From NCBI GenBank assembly GCA_903839195.1, contig CAIMBK010000042.1:1-62975 (forward strand): DNA of 62,975 bases. The letters run 5' to 3'. Below the pieces are notes generated by a model that was not told the origin of the DNA, did not search any database, and saw nothing but the letters and a program-made list of their open reading frames with translations. Made by a program: the position numbers and the translations under genes. Below are positions 8,725-18,107 of the stretch, piece after piece; position 1 is the first letter of the stretch; each line of letters starts with the position of its first letter. The DNA comes from an uncultured Bacteroidota bacterium. Its GTDB lineage: Bacteria > Bacteroidota > Bacteroidia > Flavobacteriales > Flavobacteriaceae.

Positions 8725-9465
8725 TTATTGGCTTCGACCTTTTTCGTTGGGGTATAAACTTGGCAACAAATCGCTTTGCCAATAGTCTTTCGTGTCCACA
8801 TCCAAAATAGTTAATGGCCCAGTAAAGGCTGCGCCAGTATCGATATTCCAAATATTTGCCATTTGAATTGGCGTGGTTTCACCAATTTTTGAAACAGGCG
8901 TATGACCAATATAAATTTCAGCATAAATCGTCAATCGTTTTGGATAATATAAATCGTCAGGATTCATGGTTTTGTCTAATGCTAATGCGGTTTCCCAAAG
9001 CGTTCGGTCCCAATACATCATTCTCGGAAAATGTTCCTGAAGCACCCCGTTTAAATTAGTAAATCCAGCATGAACAAATAGCCTGTTTTTTGGGTCTAAA
9101 TAATAATTTTCTAACGCCAAAAGGAATTCAATATGTCGTTTTTTGTCTTTTTCGGATACGGTTTCATAAGCCAACATTGTGGAGTCGCCTCCATGAGTCG
9201 CCCAGGTTGGATTGTCGTGTTTGTTTTGAAGCCAATGCAACGCCAATTCATCATGGTTTCCCCGAATGAAAATACAGTTTTGTTTTTTGCCCAAATCAAT
9301 TAAAAAATCAAGTAATTCAGGGGATTCACTCCAGCCGTCAACATAATCACCTAGAAAAATTAAAGTATCTTTTGTTGTGACACTCGCTCTCTCAAGAATT
9401 TGTTTCAAGGCCCGCAATCCTCCGTGAATGTCTCCGATGACTAAAGTTCTTTTCATAATAATCAT
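8725..9465 (-). CDS. Calcineurin-type metallophosphoesterase (Ser/Thr phosphatase or Ap4A hydrolase-like)
   Basis: About 245 residues carry the dimetal phosphoesterase motifs in order: GDIHGG, GDYVDG, RGNHDE, then later His motifs (VHAGF, GHTPV). This pattern fits the PrpE/ApaH/PP2A-like branch, which act as protein phosphatases or dinucleoside tetraphosphatases. The start at 9465 overlaps the upstream stop as ATGA, suggesting coupled translation. The ATG at 9456 (MKRTLVIGD) is the alternative and matches family N-termini better. It is the last gene of a four-gene minus-strand run. The substrate is not predictable. Confidence 0.88.
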   Translation of the reverse strand: MIIMKRTLVIGDIHGGLRALKQILERASVTTKDTLIFLGDYVDGWSESPELLDFLIDLGKKQNCIFIRGNHDELALHWLQNKHDNPTWATHGGDSTMLAYETVSEKDKKRHIEFLLALENYYLDPKNRLFVHAGFTNLNGVLQEHFPRMMYWDRTLWETALALDKTMNPDDLYYPKRLTIYAEIYIGHTPVSKIGETTPIQMANIWNIDTGAAFTGPLTILDVDTKDYWQSDLLPSLYPNEKGRSQ

Positions 9466-10601
9466 TTTACATCATATTTCATTTTTCGCAATACCCGCAA
9501 GGCTTCTTTGAATGACAAATAAATGTTTGGGAATGGTTTTAATAAGAGTTTTGCATCAATAAGTTTTTGTTTTGCGTCTTCAAAACCGTTGAGGTAACAA
9601 ATCATAAAAGTAGAAGGGAGGTTGGTTAAATCTTTAAATTCTGTAACCGACAACGCACTACCATTTTCTAGTTTTCTCAATAAAGAAACGTTTGAATTAT
9701 AAACATGATACAATAATTTTTTATTGAATTCGGGAGGATCAAAAAGCATTTCCCTTTCAATTGTATAATAGCCATTATCAAAAAAATGAATCGTTTGTTT
9801 TTCTAAAGGATAATAGCTCGTTTTGTCGTTTATGCCTAATGGGACATATTCTGTAATAGTAAATGTAGTTTCGTCATAATTAATTGTAACCACATCCTGG
9901 TCGGAATAGAACAATTTTATTTGTTCGTTTATTAATTCGATATCCACTCTTGAAAAAAAGATTTTTTCGTGAACTTTTTTGTAATTACCCGCCCAACAAA
10001 TCACAAACAATTCTTTGAAAACTTTATATTTAGGAGAAATGTCTTTATGGCTTAAATTCATAAATGCAATTACGCCGTCCAAGGTATATTCAATGCTGTT
10101 TCGGGAATTGTTTTCTATTCCTAAAACGGTTTCCCTATTTTGGTTGCTTTTTTCAACTTCGCCTTCAACTGGCATCGTATTGCTTCCTTTTCGAATGTAA
10201 ACGCTGTTTATTGGGATTGTATGAATGCCTTTTTTGAAAAATGAGGTTGTCGCAATTGGTGCAATAGTTACTAATCCAATCACTTTGTTTTTTGGCAAAT
10301 TTGGGAAAGGCACATTTTCATATTGAATTTTCGGAGGATTTTCCAGATAGGCATTCACTAAATTTTGAATCCGACTATCATCAAAAAAATCATCGCCAAC
10401 GATTTCATTATTTTGATCCTCAACACCAACTACAATATATGAATTATTAAACGGATTGGAATTTGAAAGCGCACAAATGTGCTTTAAAAACTTCGCCTTT
10501 CCTTCCCGAAAATGCAAGTTCAACTGCCGCTTTTTGTCATAAAAACTAGACTCGTCATGATGCGCAAGAAGGTTTTTTATTAATAAGCGTTTGTTGATCA
10601 T
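9462..10601 (-). CDS. AlbA_2 / Schlafen-type domain protein
   Basis: The 379-residue product's N-terminal ~140 residues resemble the AlbA_2 (Schlafen AlbA, 'divergent AAA-4') domain. Visible elements are FREGKAKFLKHICALSNSN, NNSYIVVGVEDQNNEIVGDD, a later PIATTSFFKKG and SVYIRKGSNTMP. Proteins of this group are often annotated as ATP-binding or transcription-linked, but I see no Walker A P-loop. The remaining ~230 residues are rich in aromatic and charged residues and match nothing I know. It overlaps the metallophosphoesterase by four bases and follows the SDR gene by 20 bases. Function unknown. Confidence 0.75.
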   Translation of the reverse strand: MINKRLLIKNLLAHHDESSFYDKKRQLNLHFREGKAKFLKHICALSNSNPFNNSYIVVGVEDQNNEIVGDDFFDDSRIQNLVNAYLENPPKIQYENVPFPNLPKNKVIGLVTIAPIATTSFFKKGIHTIPINSVYIRKGSNTMPVEGEVEKSNQNRETVLGIENNSRNSIEYTLDGVIAFMNLSHKDISPKYKVFKELFVICWAGNYKKVHEKIFFSRVDIELINEQIKLFYSDQDVVTINYDETTFTITEYVPLGINDKTSYYPLEKQTIHFFDNGYYTIEREMLFDPPEFNKKLLYHVYNSNVSLLRKLENGSALSVTEFKDLTNLPSTFMICYLNGFEDAKQKLIDAKLLLKPFPNIYLSFKEALRVLRKMKYDVK

Positions 10602-10621
10602 TTTTAACGACTATAAATAAA

Positions 10622-11374
10622 TTAATTTCGTTTTACAATTCCAACCATCGCTTGCGCAGTGGGCATTACAACCAAATCGGCAATATTTACATGATACGGT
10701 CTTGAAAGCACAAAATGAATAATATCGGCAATATTTTCAGCTTGCAACGGATCAAATCCTTTATAAACATTCGCCGCTCTTTCGGCATCGCCTTTGAATC
10801 GAACTTGGCTAAATTCGGTGTCAACCATTCCCGGATGAATCGCACCAACACGGATTCCGAAAGGATTTAAATCAATTCGCATCGCTTGGTTTAAGGCATC
10901 AACGGCATATTTTGTAGCGCAATAAACATTTCCATTTGGATAAACTTCTTTCGCCGCTGTGGATCCAATGTGAATAATATGTCCCGATTTTCTTTCTACC
11001 ATTTGCGGAATTACCGCTTTCGATACATATAATAACCCTTTCAAATTAATATCAATCATCGCGTCCCAATCGTCTAAATCGCCCGTTTGAATAGGGTCCA
11101 ATCCATGCGCATTTCCAGCGTTGTTGATTAAAACATCAATCGTAGAAAACGCTTCTGGCAATGACGCAATACAATCAAAAACTGCTTTTTTGTCTCGAAC
11201 ATCAAACAGTAAGGAATGAACCGCAGTAATTTCTAAAAGTTCTTTTTGAAGTTCCAATAAACGGTCTTCCCGACGTCCACAAAGAATAATTTTATAATTA
11301 TTTTTCGCTAATAGTTGCGCAGTTGCTTTTCCAATTCCGCTTGTGGCGCCAGTTATTAGAACAGTTTTAGTCAT
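10622..11374 (-). CDS. SDR-family NADP-dependent oxidoreductase (YdfG-like)
   Basis: The 250-residue classical short-chain dehydrogenase has a Rossmann TGATSGIGKAT motif at residues 7-17. NADP preference is suggested by GRREDR after the second strand. NNAG follows, then the Ser-Tyr-Lys catalytic set (HIGSTAAKE ... YCATK), and PGMVDTEF. It is close to the YdfG / 3-hydroxy acid (serine) dehydrogenase branch, which oxidises L-allo-threonine, serine and similar compounds. It sits between the AlbA_2 gene and the aldo/keto reductase with gaps of 20-26 bases, so probably in one operon. Confidence 0.9.
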   Translation of the reverse strand: MTKTVLITGATSGIGKATAQLLAKNNYKIILCGRREDRLLELQKELLEITAVHSLLFDVRDKKAVFDCIASLPEAFSTIDVLINNAGNAHGLDPIQTGDLDDWDAMIDINLKGLLYVSKAVIPQMVERKSGHIIHIGSTAAKEVYPNGNVYCATKYAVDALNQAMRIDLNPFGIRVGAIHPGMVDTEFSQVRFKGDAERAANVYKGFDPLQAENIADIIHFVLSRPYHVNIADLVVMPTAQAMVGIVKRN

Positions 11375-11400
11375 TTTATTTATGTTTATATTTTTTAAAA

Positions 11401-12273
11401 TTAAGGCACTTTATTTCCCATGCTTTCCGTCCAAATAGCAAACCAATCTTCTTTTTCCAGTTGCAAAGAAACGGCTTTTTTTAGTGATTGAATTCGAGCA
11501 ACATTAACCGTTCCAGCAATTGGAATTACTCGGGCGGGATGTTGCAAAATCCAAGAAAGCAAAATCGTATCGGAACCGACTTCATATTTTGAAACCAATT
11601 TGGCCAATAGTTTTTTTAACCGTCGGGTTTGCGGATTGTCTTCTCTAAAAACCGTTCCAAGTGGATTCCAGGACATCGGTTGTATCGAATGGGTTTGCAT
11701 ATAATCAAAACTTCCATCAAGCATCGCTTCAAAATGGGTGGCCGAAAATTGCACTTGGTTATAACAAATTTCCGTTTTTTGACGAAGCATTTCGGTTTGG
11801 GAAGCTGTAAAATTGGAAACACCAAAATCAATAATTTTTCCTTCTGTTTTAAGTTTTGAAACCGCTTCGGCAATTTCATCAGCTTGCATTAACGGACTTG
11901 GACGATGTAATAAAAGCACATCCAAATAATCGGTTTGTAAGTTTTTCAATGAATTTTCAACCGACCAAATGATATATTCCTTTGAATAATCATAATGTTT
12001 AATGTTGTTTTTTCTAGATTCAGCAACCAATTGAATCCCACATTTGGAAATAAACTGCACTTTTTCTCGTGCGATTTTGCTCCCTGAAAAGGCTTGTCCA
12101 AAAGCGGCTTCCGTTGTATAAGCCCCATAAATATCGGCGTGATCAAATGTTGTGATTGTATTTTCTAAACAAATCGAAATAATATTTTCCATTTCTTTAG
12201 CGCTAAGATTTTTGTCCCAAACACCCCAATTCATTGTCCCTGCAATAACCGATGATAATTTTGTTTTGCCCAT
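11401..12273 (-). CDS. Aldo/keto reductase (YdhF-like)
   Basis: The ~290-residue NADPH-dependent reductase has a TIM-barrel fold. Catalytic residues are visible as Asp and Tyr in FDHADIYGAYTTE, Lys in QFISKCGI and His in LLLHRPSPL. The cofactor end is IPIAGTVNVARI. The start was placed at the ATG at 12273 (MGKTKLSSV) because the upstream seven codons (MNLNIKI) are not family-like. It is the first gene of the minus-strand run leading to SDR, AlbA_2 and phosphoesterase. The natural substrate is unknown. Confidence 0.9.
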   Translation of the reverse strand: MGKTKLSSVIAGTMNWGVWDKNLSAKEMENIISICLENTITTFDHADIYGAYTTEAAFGQAFSGSKIAREKVQFISKCGIQLVAESRKNNIKHYDYSKEYIIWSVENSLKNLQTDYLDVLLLHRPSPLMQADEIAEAVSKLKTEGKIIDFGVSNFTASQTEMLRQKTEICYNQVQFSATHFEAMLDGSFDYMQTHSIQPMSWNPLGTVFREDNPQTRRLKKLLAKLVSKYEVGSDTILLSWILQHPARVIPIAGTVNVARIQSLKKAVSLQLEKEDWFAIWTESMGNKVP

Positions 12274-12484
12274 GATTTTTATATTTAAATTCAATATAGG
12301 AATTTACTATTTCAGAAGTTTTCTTCAAAGTTCTTAAAAATATGAAAAGTCTTTCACAAATCATCCTTAAAATTCGCTGTTTAATCGAAGTTTTAACCAT
12401 TTTTTAACATCTTACTTCTAAAAAAAAATTCAATTTGCACCTTCAAAATAAAAAGTAAAATTTCAAGACTTTAATAATTAAAAA

Positions 12485-13489
12485 ATGGAACAAAATAACG
12501 CAGGGTTAGACATTAGAGCAATCAATGAAAAAATTGAAAGAGAAAGTGCTTTTATAGACCTTCTCACCATGGAAATGAACAAAGTGATTGTGGGACAAAA
12601 ACACATGATCGAACGATTATTAATTGGGCTTTTAGGCCAAGGGCACATTTTGTTAGAAGGGGTTCCTGGATTAGCAAAAACACTTGCCATTAATACACTT
12701 TCGCAAGCCGTTCAAGGTTCGTTCAGCCGAATTCAATTTACCCCCGACTTATTACCCGCCGATGTTGTGGGAACAATGATTTATAATATAAAGCAAAATG
12801 ATTTTTCTATAAAAAAAGGACCAATTTTCGCCAATTTTGTGCTAGCCGATGAGATTAACCGAGCGCCAGCCAAAGTACAATCAGCGTTATTGGAAGCGAT
12901 GCAAGAAAAACAAGTAACGATTGGCGACACGACTTTCAAATTAGACCGTCCGTTTTTAGTTCTTGCCACACAAAACCCTATCGAACAAGAAGGAACGTAT
13001 CCATTGCCAGAAGCGCAAGTGGATCGATTTATGTTAAAAACCGTAATCGATTATCCAAAAATGGATGAAGAACGAATGGTAATCCGTCAAAATTTAAGCG
13101 GTTCTTATGAAAAAGTAAATCCAGTGGTTTCTGTGGAGCAAATTTTGCGCGCTCAAGAAGCCGTTCGCGAAGTTTATATGGACGAAAAAATCGAAAAATA
13201 CATATTAGATATTATTTTCGCCACCCGTTATCCAGAAAAATACAGATTAGAAAGCTTGAAACCATTAATCAGTTTTGGTTCTTCGCCTCGTGGAAGTATC
13301 AATTTGGCGAATGCCGCAAAATGTTACGCCTTCATCAAACGGCGTGGTTATGTTATTCCTGAAGATGTTCGCGCCGTGGTTCATGATGTTTTGCGACACA
13401 GAATCGGAATTACTTATGAAGCAGAAGCCGAAAACATTACTTCGGTTGATATCATCAACAAAATTGTTAACGAAGTAGAAGTGCCTTAA
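12485..13489 (+). CDS. MoxR-family AAA+ ATPase of the Bat operon
   Basis: The 334-residue AAA+ ATPase has a Walker A variant GVPGLAKT, Walker B ADEINRAPAKVQSALLEAMQE, sensor ATQNPIEQEGTYPLPEAQ and C-terminal lid. MoxR proteins work as chaperone-like ATPases with VWA-domain partners. Here seven downstream genes encode such partners and their TPR/membrane components. This is the first gene of the operon. A weak -7-like TCAATTTG lies at 12430. An 11-unit heptad array separates it from the DUF58 gene. No HxxD or other unusual change is seen. Confidence 0.95.
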   Translation: MEQNNAGLDIRAINEKIERESAFIDLLTMEMNKVIVGQKHMIERLLIGLLGQGHILLEGVPGLAKTLAINTLSQAVQGSFSRIQFTPDLLPADVVGTMIYNIKQNDFSIKKGPIFANFVLADEINRAPAKVQSALLEAMQEKQVTIGDTTFKLDRPFLVLATQNPIEQEGTYPLPEAQVDRFMLKTVIDYPKMDEERMVIRQNLSGSYEKVNPVVSVEQILRAQEAVREVYMDEKIEKYILDIIFATRYPEKYRLESLKPLISFGSSPRGSINLANAAKCYAFIKRRGYVIPEDVRAVVHDVLRHRIGITYEAEAENITSVDIINKIVNEVEVP

Positions 13490-13492
13490 ATC

Positions 13493-13569
13493 AGCTTTAA
13501 GCTATAAGCTTTAAGCATTTAGAAAAATTCTGATGGCTGAAAGCTAATGGCTATTTGCTGAAAGCTAGA
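13493..13569 (+). repeat. Heptad array of 11 in-phase units before the DUF58 gene
   Basis: After the moxR stop, 77 bases read as eleven consecutive 7-base units in unbroken phase. Units such as AGCTTTA, AGCTATA, GGCTGAA and AGCTAAT share GCT at positions 2-4 in most cases. The array ends four bases before the ATG of the DUF58 gene. It has no coding potential and is far too short-period for CRISPR. Confidence 0.85.
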
Positions 13570-13573
13570 CAAA

Positions 13574-14437
13574 ATGGAAACAAAAGACCTTTTAAAAAAA
13601 GTACGTAAAATAGAAATTAAAACCCGAAGATTGAGCGATCACATCTTTTCGGGCGAATACCATACGTCTTTTAAAGGCCGCGGAATGACTTTTTCAGAAG
13701 TTCGACCGTATCAATATGGCGACGATATTCGGGCGATTGATTGGAACGTAACTGCAAGATACAACGAAACACACGTGAAAGTTTTTGAAGAAGAACGTGA
13801 ACTAACGATGATGTTGATGGTTGATATTTCAGGTTCAGAAAGTTTTGGTTCAAAATCGCAATTCAAAAAAGATATTGTTACCGAAATTGCCGCAACAATG
13901 GCTTTTTCGGCTACTCAAAATAATGACAAAATCGGATTGATTTTATTTTCGGATCAAATAGAATTATATATCCCGCCTAAAAAAGGAAAATCGCACGTAT
14001 TGAGAATTATTCGGGAATTGATAGAGTTTCAACCGAAAAGCTTTAAAACGGATGTTGCCCAAGCGCTGAAATTTTTATCAGGAACCCAAAAAAAGAAAGC
14101 CATTGTATTTATAATTTCCGATTTCATGTCGGCAGAATATGAACAAACGCTTAAAATTGCCTCCAAAAAACACGACATTACCGGAATTCGAGTATATGAT
14201 ATTCGAGAAGAAAAAATGCCCAATCTAGGAATGGTTTCCATGCTTGACGCCGAAACAGGAGAAACACAAGTGGTAAACACAAGCGCCAAATCTGTTCGGA
14301 TGGAGTATGAAAAACATTATAGAAATAAGGTGGATTATTTCAAAGAAACTTTCCGGAAATCTGGCGCAGGCGTTGTTGATTCAAGAGTTGACGAAAGCTA
14401 CGTCACCAAATTATTAGGCTATTTTAAATCGAGATAA
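13574..14437 (+). CDS. DUF58 domain protein of the Bat operon
   Basis: The 287-residue product starts with the DUF58 signature region (FSGEYHTSFKGRGMTFSEVRPYQYGDDIRAIDWNVTAR). A VWA-like fold follows, with the MIDAS-type DISGSESF motif. No transmembrane segment is seen, so it should be cytoplasmic and a likely MoxR partner. It is 14 bases upstream of the next gene in the operon and is preceded directly by the heptad array. Confidence 0.93.
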   Translation: METKDLLKKVRKIEIKTRRLSDHIFSGEYHTSFKGRGMTFSEVRPYQYGDDIRAIDWNVTARYNETHVKVFEEERELTMMLMVDISGSESFGSKSQFKKDIVTEIAATMAFSATQNNDKIGLILFSDQIELYIPPKKGKSHVLRIIRELIEFQPKSFKTDVAQALKFLSGTQKKKAIVFIISDFMSAEYEQTLKIASKKHDITGIRVYDIREEKMPNLGMVSMLDAETGETQVVNTSAKSVRMEYEKHYRNKVDYFKETFRKSGAGVVDSRVDESYVTKLLGYFKSR

Positions 14438-14451
14438 GATTTCAAAATCAA

Positions 14452-16062
14452 ATGAAACAAAAACTATATTTACTATTAATTCTATTTTCGTCCCTTCTTT
14501 TTTCGCAACAAAAAAAGATTGAAACAAGTATTGATATCAAAAAAAATAAAATCGGCGCGCAATTCAACTTGACTTTAAAAACCAATGTTGACACCCTTTC
14601 TAAAGTTGTTTTTCCAAACTCAAAAAGTTTCGGAAAACTGGAAGTTATTCGATCGTATGTGGTGGATACAATTCCGCATGGCGACCGTTACGAATTAATC
14701 AAAAAATACGGTTTAACCCAATTTGACAGCGGAAAATTTACCATTCCAAGTTTGATTGTTAAAATCAATAATAAGCCTTTTTTATCCGATAGTATTTCGG
14801 TGGAAGTGTCAAATGTTGTGGTCGATACGTTGAAACAAAAAATGTTTGATATTAAGCCTGTGGCTGAGGCTCCGTTAGACATTAGTGCGTTCTGGAAATA
14901 TGTATTTATTTTATTGGTAATATTGATTATTGGCGCATTAATTTATTTTGGTATAAAAAAATACCAGAAGCAAAAAACAGCCGAAGAAGCCATTAAAACC
15001 CCAATAGAAAAAGCGACAACGTTATTGCAAACCCTTGAAAAGAAAGAGCTTTGGCAAAAGGGAGAAGTAAAAGCCTATTACAGCGAATTGACTGACATTG
15101 CCCGAAATTACATCGAAGAAGCAATTGAAATTCCAGCGATGGAAAGCACAACATCGGAATTAATTTTAGCACTTCGAGCGGCTTCAATCCGAAAAAAAAT
15201 GACGCTTTCGCAAGAAATTTTAGACAATTTAGAGCGCGTATTACAGCAGGCGGATTTAGTAAAATTTGCCAAATCAAAACCATTGGATTATGAAATTGCC
15301 GAAGACAAAAACAAAATCGAGAAAGCCATTGTAATCCTAGATCGATCAATTCCTGTTGAAATCGCTGAAGAAGATACTGCGAAATGGGAAGAAATGAAGC
15401 GCTTGCAAAAACTCAAAAAACAAAAAAGAACCCGAATTTTAACCGCACTTGGATTCGTTGTGGCAGCAATTTTTGGCCTTTTTATATTTTTTGTTGTCAC
15501 CAAAGGATTTGATTATGTAAAAGACAATATCATTGGTCGTCCAACCAAAGAATTACTTGAAGGACAATGGGTTCAAAGCGATTATGGAAATCCAAACGTT
15601 TCCATTGAAACCCCAGCGGTTTTGGTTCGTACCGATGTGAGTAATCAATTTCCGAAGGAAACATTGGCCACCTTAAAAGAACTCAATTTCTTTGTTTATG
15701 GAAGTTTGCAAAGCAATTTTTACATCGCTTTAAACACCATGAAAACCAAACAAGAAACCGAAATCGACTTGCAAAAAAGTTTGGAAGATTGTGTAAATGG
15801 AACGGGCGGGCAAAATATTGTTTTCAAAAAAGAAGAATTCCAAACCAAAGAAGGCGCAAGCGGATTGAAAGGTTTTGGAACAATGGTAAAACTAGATCCT
15901 ATTTTGAAAAAAAGCACCAAATTATATTTCGATATTTTGGTTTTCAAAGAAGATGGCGGTTTGCAACAAATCATGATTTTTCATGAAGAAGGCGACAAAT
16001 ATGCAGAACAAATTTCCGAACGGGTAACGCAATCAATTGAATTTAAAAAAGCTACCGAATAA
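14452..16062 (+). CDS. Bat-operon membrane protein with a DUF4381-like region
   Basis: The 536-residue product has a signal peptide (ending LLFSQ), a beta-rich periplasmic part to ~residue 140 and a transmembrane helix at ~145-168. A cytoplasmic helical region (~180-320) resembles DUF4381 in BatD-like proteins. A second helix lies at ~325-350. A C-terminal ~180-residue domain follows (~residues 360-536, from RPTKELLEG) that I do not recognise. Its position between DUF58 and BatA fits the accessory subunit found in Bacteroidetes Bat clusters. The last base of its stop is the first base of the batA ATG. Confidence 0.8.
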   Translation: MKQKLYLLLILFSSLLFSQQKKIETSIDIKKNKIGAQFNLTLKTNVDTLSKVVFPNSKSFGKLEVIRSYVVDTIPHGDRYELIKKYGLTQFDSGKFTIPSLIVKINNKPFLSDSISVEVSNVVVDTLKQKMFDIKPVAEAPLDISAFWKYVFILLVILIIGALIYFGIKKYQKQKTAEEAIKTPIEKATTLLQTLEKKELWQKGEVKAYYSELTDIARNYIEEAIEIPAMESTTSELILALRAASIRKKMTLSQEILDNLERVLQQADLVKFAKSKPLDYEIAEDKNKIEKAIVILDRSIPVEIAEEDTAKWEEMKRLQKLKKQKRTRILTALGFVVAAIFGLFIFFVVTKGFDYVKDNIIGRPTKELLEGQWVQSDYGNPNVSIETPAVLVRTDVSNQFPKETLATLKELNFFVYGSLQSNFYIALNTMKTKQETEIDLQKSLEDCVNGTGGQNIVFKKEEFQTKEGASGLKGFGTMVKLDPILKKSTKLYFDILVFKEDGGLQQIMIFHEEGDKYAEQISERVTQSIEFKKATE

Positions 16063-17063
16063 TGGAAAAAGTAACCTTTTTGAATCCCGAATTTTTCTGG
16101 TTGTTTCTGATTTTACCCGGATTAATTTTTTGGTTAATACGAAAAAGAAAAGTACAATCGGCAACACTAAAAATGAGTTCGCTCGAAGGATTTAAAACAT
16201 CAAAATCAGTATTAGCGAAGCTAAAACCAGTATTGGTAATTTTTAGACTTTTGGCCCTTTGTTCCATAATAGTAGCAATGGCAAGACCACGAACGGTCGA
16301 TGTCAGTAGCAAAACCAAAACTACCAAAGGAATTGATATTGTAATGGCAATCGATGTTTCTGGAAGTATGCTGGCAAAAGATTTAAAACCAAATCGAATG
16401 GAAGCGCTTAAAAGTGTAGCCAAAACATTTGTCGAAGGACGACCAAACGACCGAATTGGCTTGGTAGTTTATGCTTCTGAAGCTTACACAAAAACCCCAG
16501 TTACAAGCGACAAAGCAGTTGTTTTAGACGCTTTAAGAAGTGTGAAATATGACAATGTCTTGCAAGACGGAACGGGAATTGGAATGGGATTAACAACGGC
16601 CGTAAACCGATTAAAAGACAGTAAAGCCAAAAGCAAAATCATTATTCTATTGACCGACGGGGTAAATAACGCTGGGTTTATTGAGCCAGAAACCGCTTCG
16701 GATATTGCGACCGAATATGGAATAAAAGTTTACACCATCGGAATTGGAACCAATGGAATGGCCGAATTTCCATATGCAATTGCGCCTAATGGATCGTTTT
16801 TATTCAAAATGATGCAAGTTGAAATCGATGTGAATTTGCTTCAAAGTATTGCCAAAAAAACGGGCGGAAAATATTTTAGAGCCACAAGTAATCAAAAACT
16901 AGAAGCTATTTATAAAGAAATCAACAAACTAGAAACTACCGAAATCGAAGAGTTGAAGTTTTATGATTATGACGAAAAATTCAGACCTTTTGCGCTTTTG
17001 GCATTGGCTTTATTGTTGTTGGAAGTAGGATTACGAAACACAATTTTCAGAAGTTTTATATAA
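16062..17063 (+). CDS. batA: BatA, VWA-domain membrane protein
   Basis: The 333-residue product has two N-terminal transmembrane helices (~7-25 and ~52-70). A VWA domain follows with an intact MIDAS (DVSGSMLAKD, then DGTGIGMGL and LLTDGVNNAG). A C-terminal helix is at ~308-325. Bat proteins are linked to oxygen and stress tolerance in Bacteroides and to envelope integrity elsewhere. It overlaps the preceding gene by one base and is followed six bases later by batB. Confidence 0.93.
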   Translation: MEKVTFLNPEFFWLFLILPGLIFWLIRKRKVQSATLKMSSLEGFKTSKSVLAKLKPVLVIFRLLALCSIIVAMARPRTVDVSSKTKTTKGIDIVMAIDVSGSMLAKDLKPNRMEALKSVAKTFVEGRPNDRIGLVVYASEAYTKTPVTSDKAVVLDALRSVKYDNVLQDGTGIGMGLTTAVNRLKDSKAKSKIIILLTDGVNNAGFIEPETASDIATEYGIKVYTIGIGTNGMAEFPYAIAPNGSFLFKMMQVEIDVNLLQSIAKKTGGKYFRATSNQKLEAIYKEINKLETTEIEELKFYDYDEKFRPFALLALALLLLEVGLRNTIFRSFI

Positions 17064-17069
17064 ATTAAG

Positions 17070-18107
17070 ATGTACGAATTAGACGAAAAAAAATACCTGA
17101 CGCTTTTATTTCTAATCCCAATTTTGGCGATAATTTTTCTATTTAATTTATATTGGAAAAGAAAAAAACAACGCGAATTCGGGGAATTAGAGATGATAAA
17201 AAAATTGAGTCCCGACCAATCCACGTTCAAATCCACATTGAAATTTGTAGTAATAATTCTTGTTTTGGCAGCAATTATTATAGCATTAGTCAATCCAAAA
17301 ATCGGAACCAAAACCGAAACCGTAAAGCGAGAAGGAATTGACGTTGTTTTTGCCGTCGATGTTTCAAAAAGTATGCTTTGCGAAGATGTAGCGCCCAATC
17401 GTTTGGAAAAAAGCAAACAAATTGTTTCGCAAATTATCAATCAATTGGCTGGAGATCGAATCGGAATTGTGGCTTATGCCGGAAGCGCCTTTCCTGTTTT
17501 GCCAATAACAACCGATTATAGTGTTGCTAAAATGTTTTTACAAAGCATGAATACTACGATTGTTTCTTCCCAAGGAACTTCTTTGGACGAAGCTATAAAA
17601 TTATCCGCTACCTATTTTGATGATGATAAAAAAACTAGCAAATTGCTAATTTTGATTTCCGATGGCGAAGACCATTCCGAAGGCGCATCAGAAGCAGCGG
17701 AAGAAGCCAATAAAGCGGGTTTAAAAATAATTACCATTGGCGTTGGAACCGAAAAAGGCGGCCCAATTCCGTTAAAAGACGGCGGTCACATTGTGAGTTT
17801 TAAAAGAGATCAAAACAACGTGGTGGTTGTAACCAAACTGAATCAGGTAGCCTTGAAAGCAATTGCAAAAAACACCAAAGGCGGATATGTAAACGGAAAC
17901 AGCACCAAAGAAGTTCTAGAATATGTAAAAAATGCGTTGGAAAATATCGAAAAAACAGAATTTGAAACCCAACAGTTTTCGGATTTTAATTCCCAATTTC
18001 AATGGTTTTTAGGAATTGCCCTTTTTCTATTATGCTTCGATTTTTTATTGTTAGAAAGAAAGACGAAATGGCTGAAAAAGTTGAATTTATTTAACGAAAA
18101 AGAATAA
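17070..18107 (+). CDS. batB: BatB, VWA-domain membrane protein
   Basis: The 345-residue paralogue of BatA has the same plan: helices at ~10-27 and ~55-73, a VWA domain, and a C-terminal helix at ~313-330. Its MIDAS is DVSKSMLCED, so the usual Gly is Lys but the metal-binding DxSxS is kept. Later motifs include QGTSLDEA and LISDGEDHSEG. The stop and the batC start overlap as TAATG, indicating coupled translation. Confidence 0.93.
   Translation: MYELDEKKYLTLLFLIPILAIIFLFNLYWKRKKQREFGELEMIKKLSPDQSTFKSTLKFVVIILVLAAIIIALVNPKIGTKTETVKREGIDVVFAVDVSKSMLCEDVAPNRLEKSKQIVSQIINQLAGDRIGIVAYAGSAFPVLPITTDYSVAKMFLQSMNTTIVSSQGTSLDEAIKLSATYFDDDKKTSKLLILISDGEDHSEGASEAAEEANKAGLKIITIGVGTEKGGPIPLKDGGHIVSFKRDQNNVVVVTKLNQVALKAIAKNTKGGYVNGNSTKEVLEYVKNALENIEKTEFETQQFSDFNSQFQWFLGIALFLLCFDFLLLERKTKWLKKLNLFNEKE

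Noticed and set aside
13493..13569. CRISPR-like reading of the heptad arrays
   Set aside because: Units are 7 bases with no spacers and no cas genes are present in the window.
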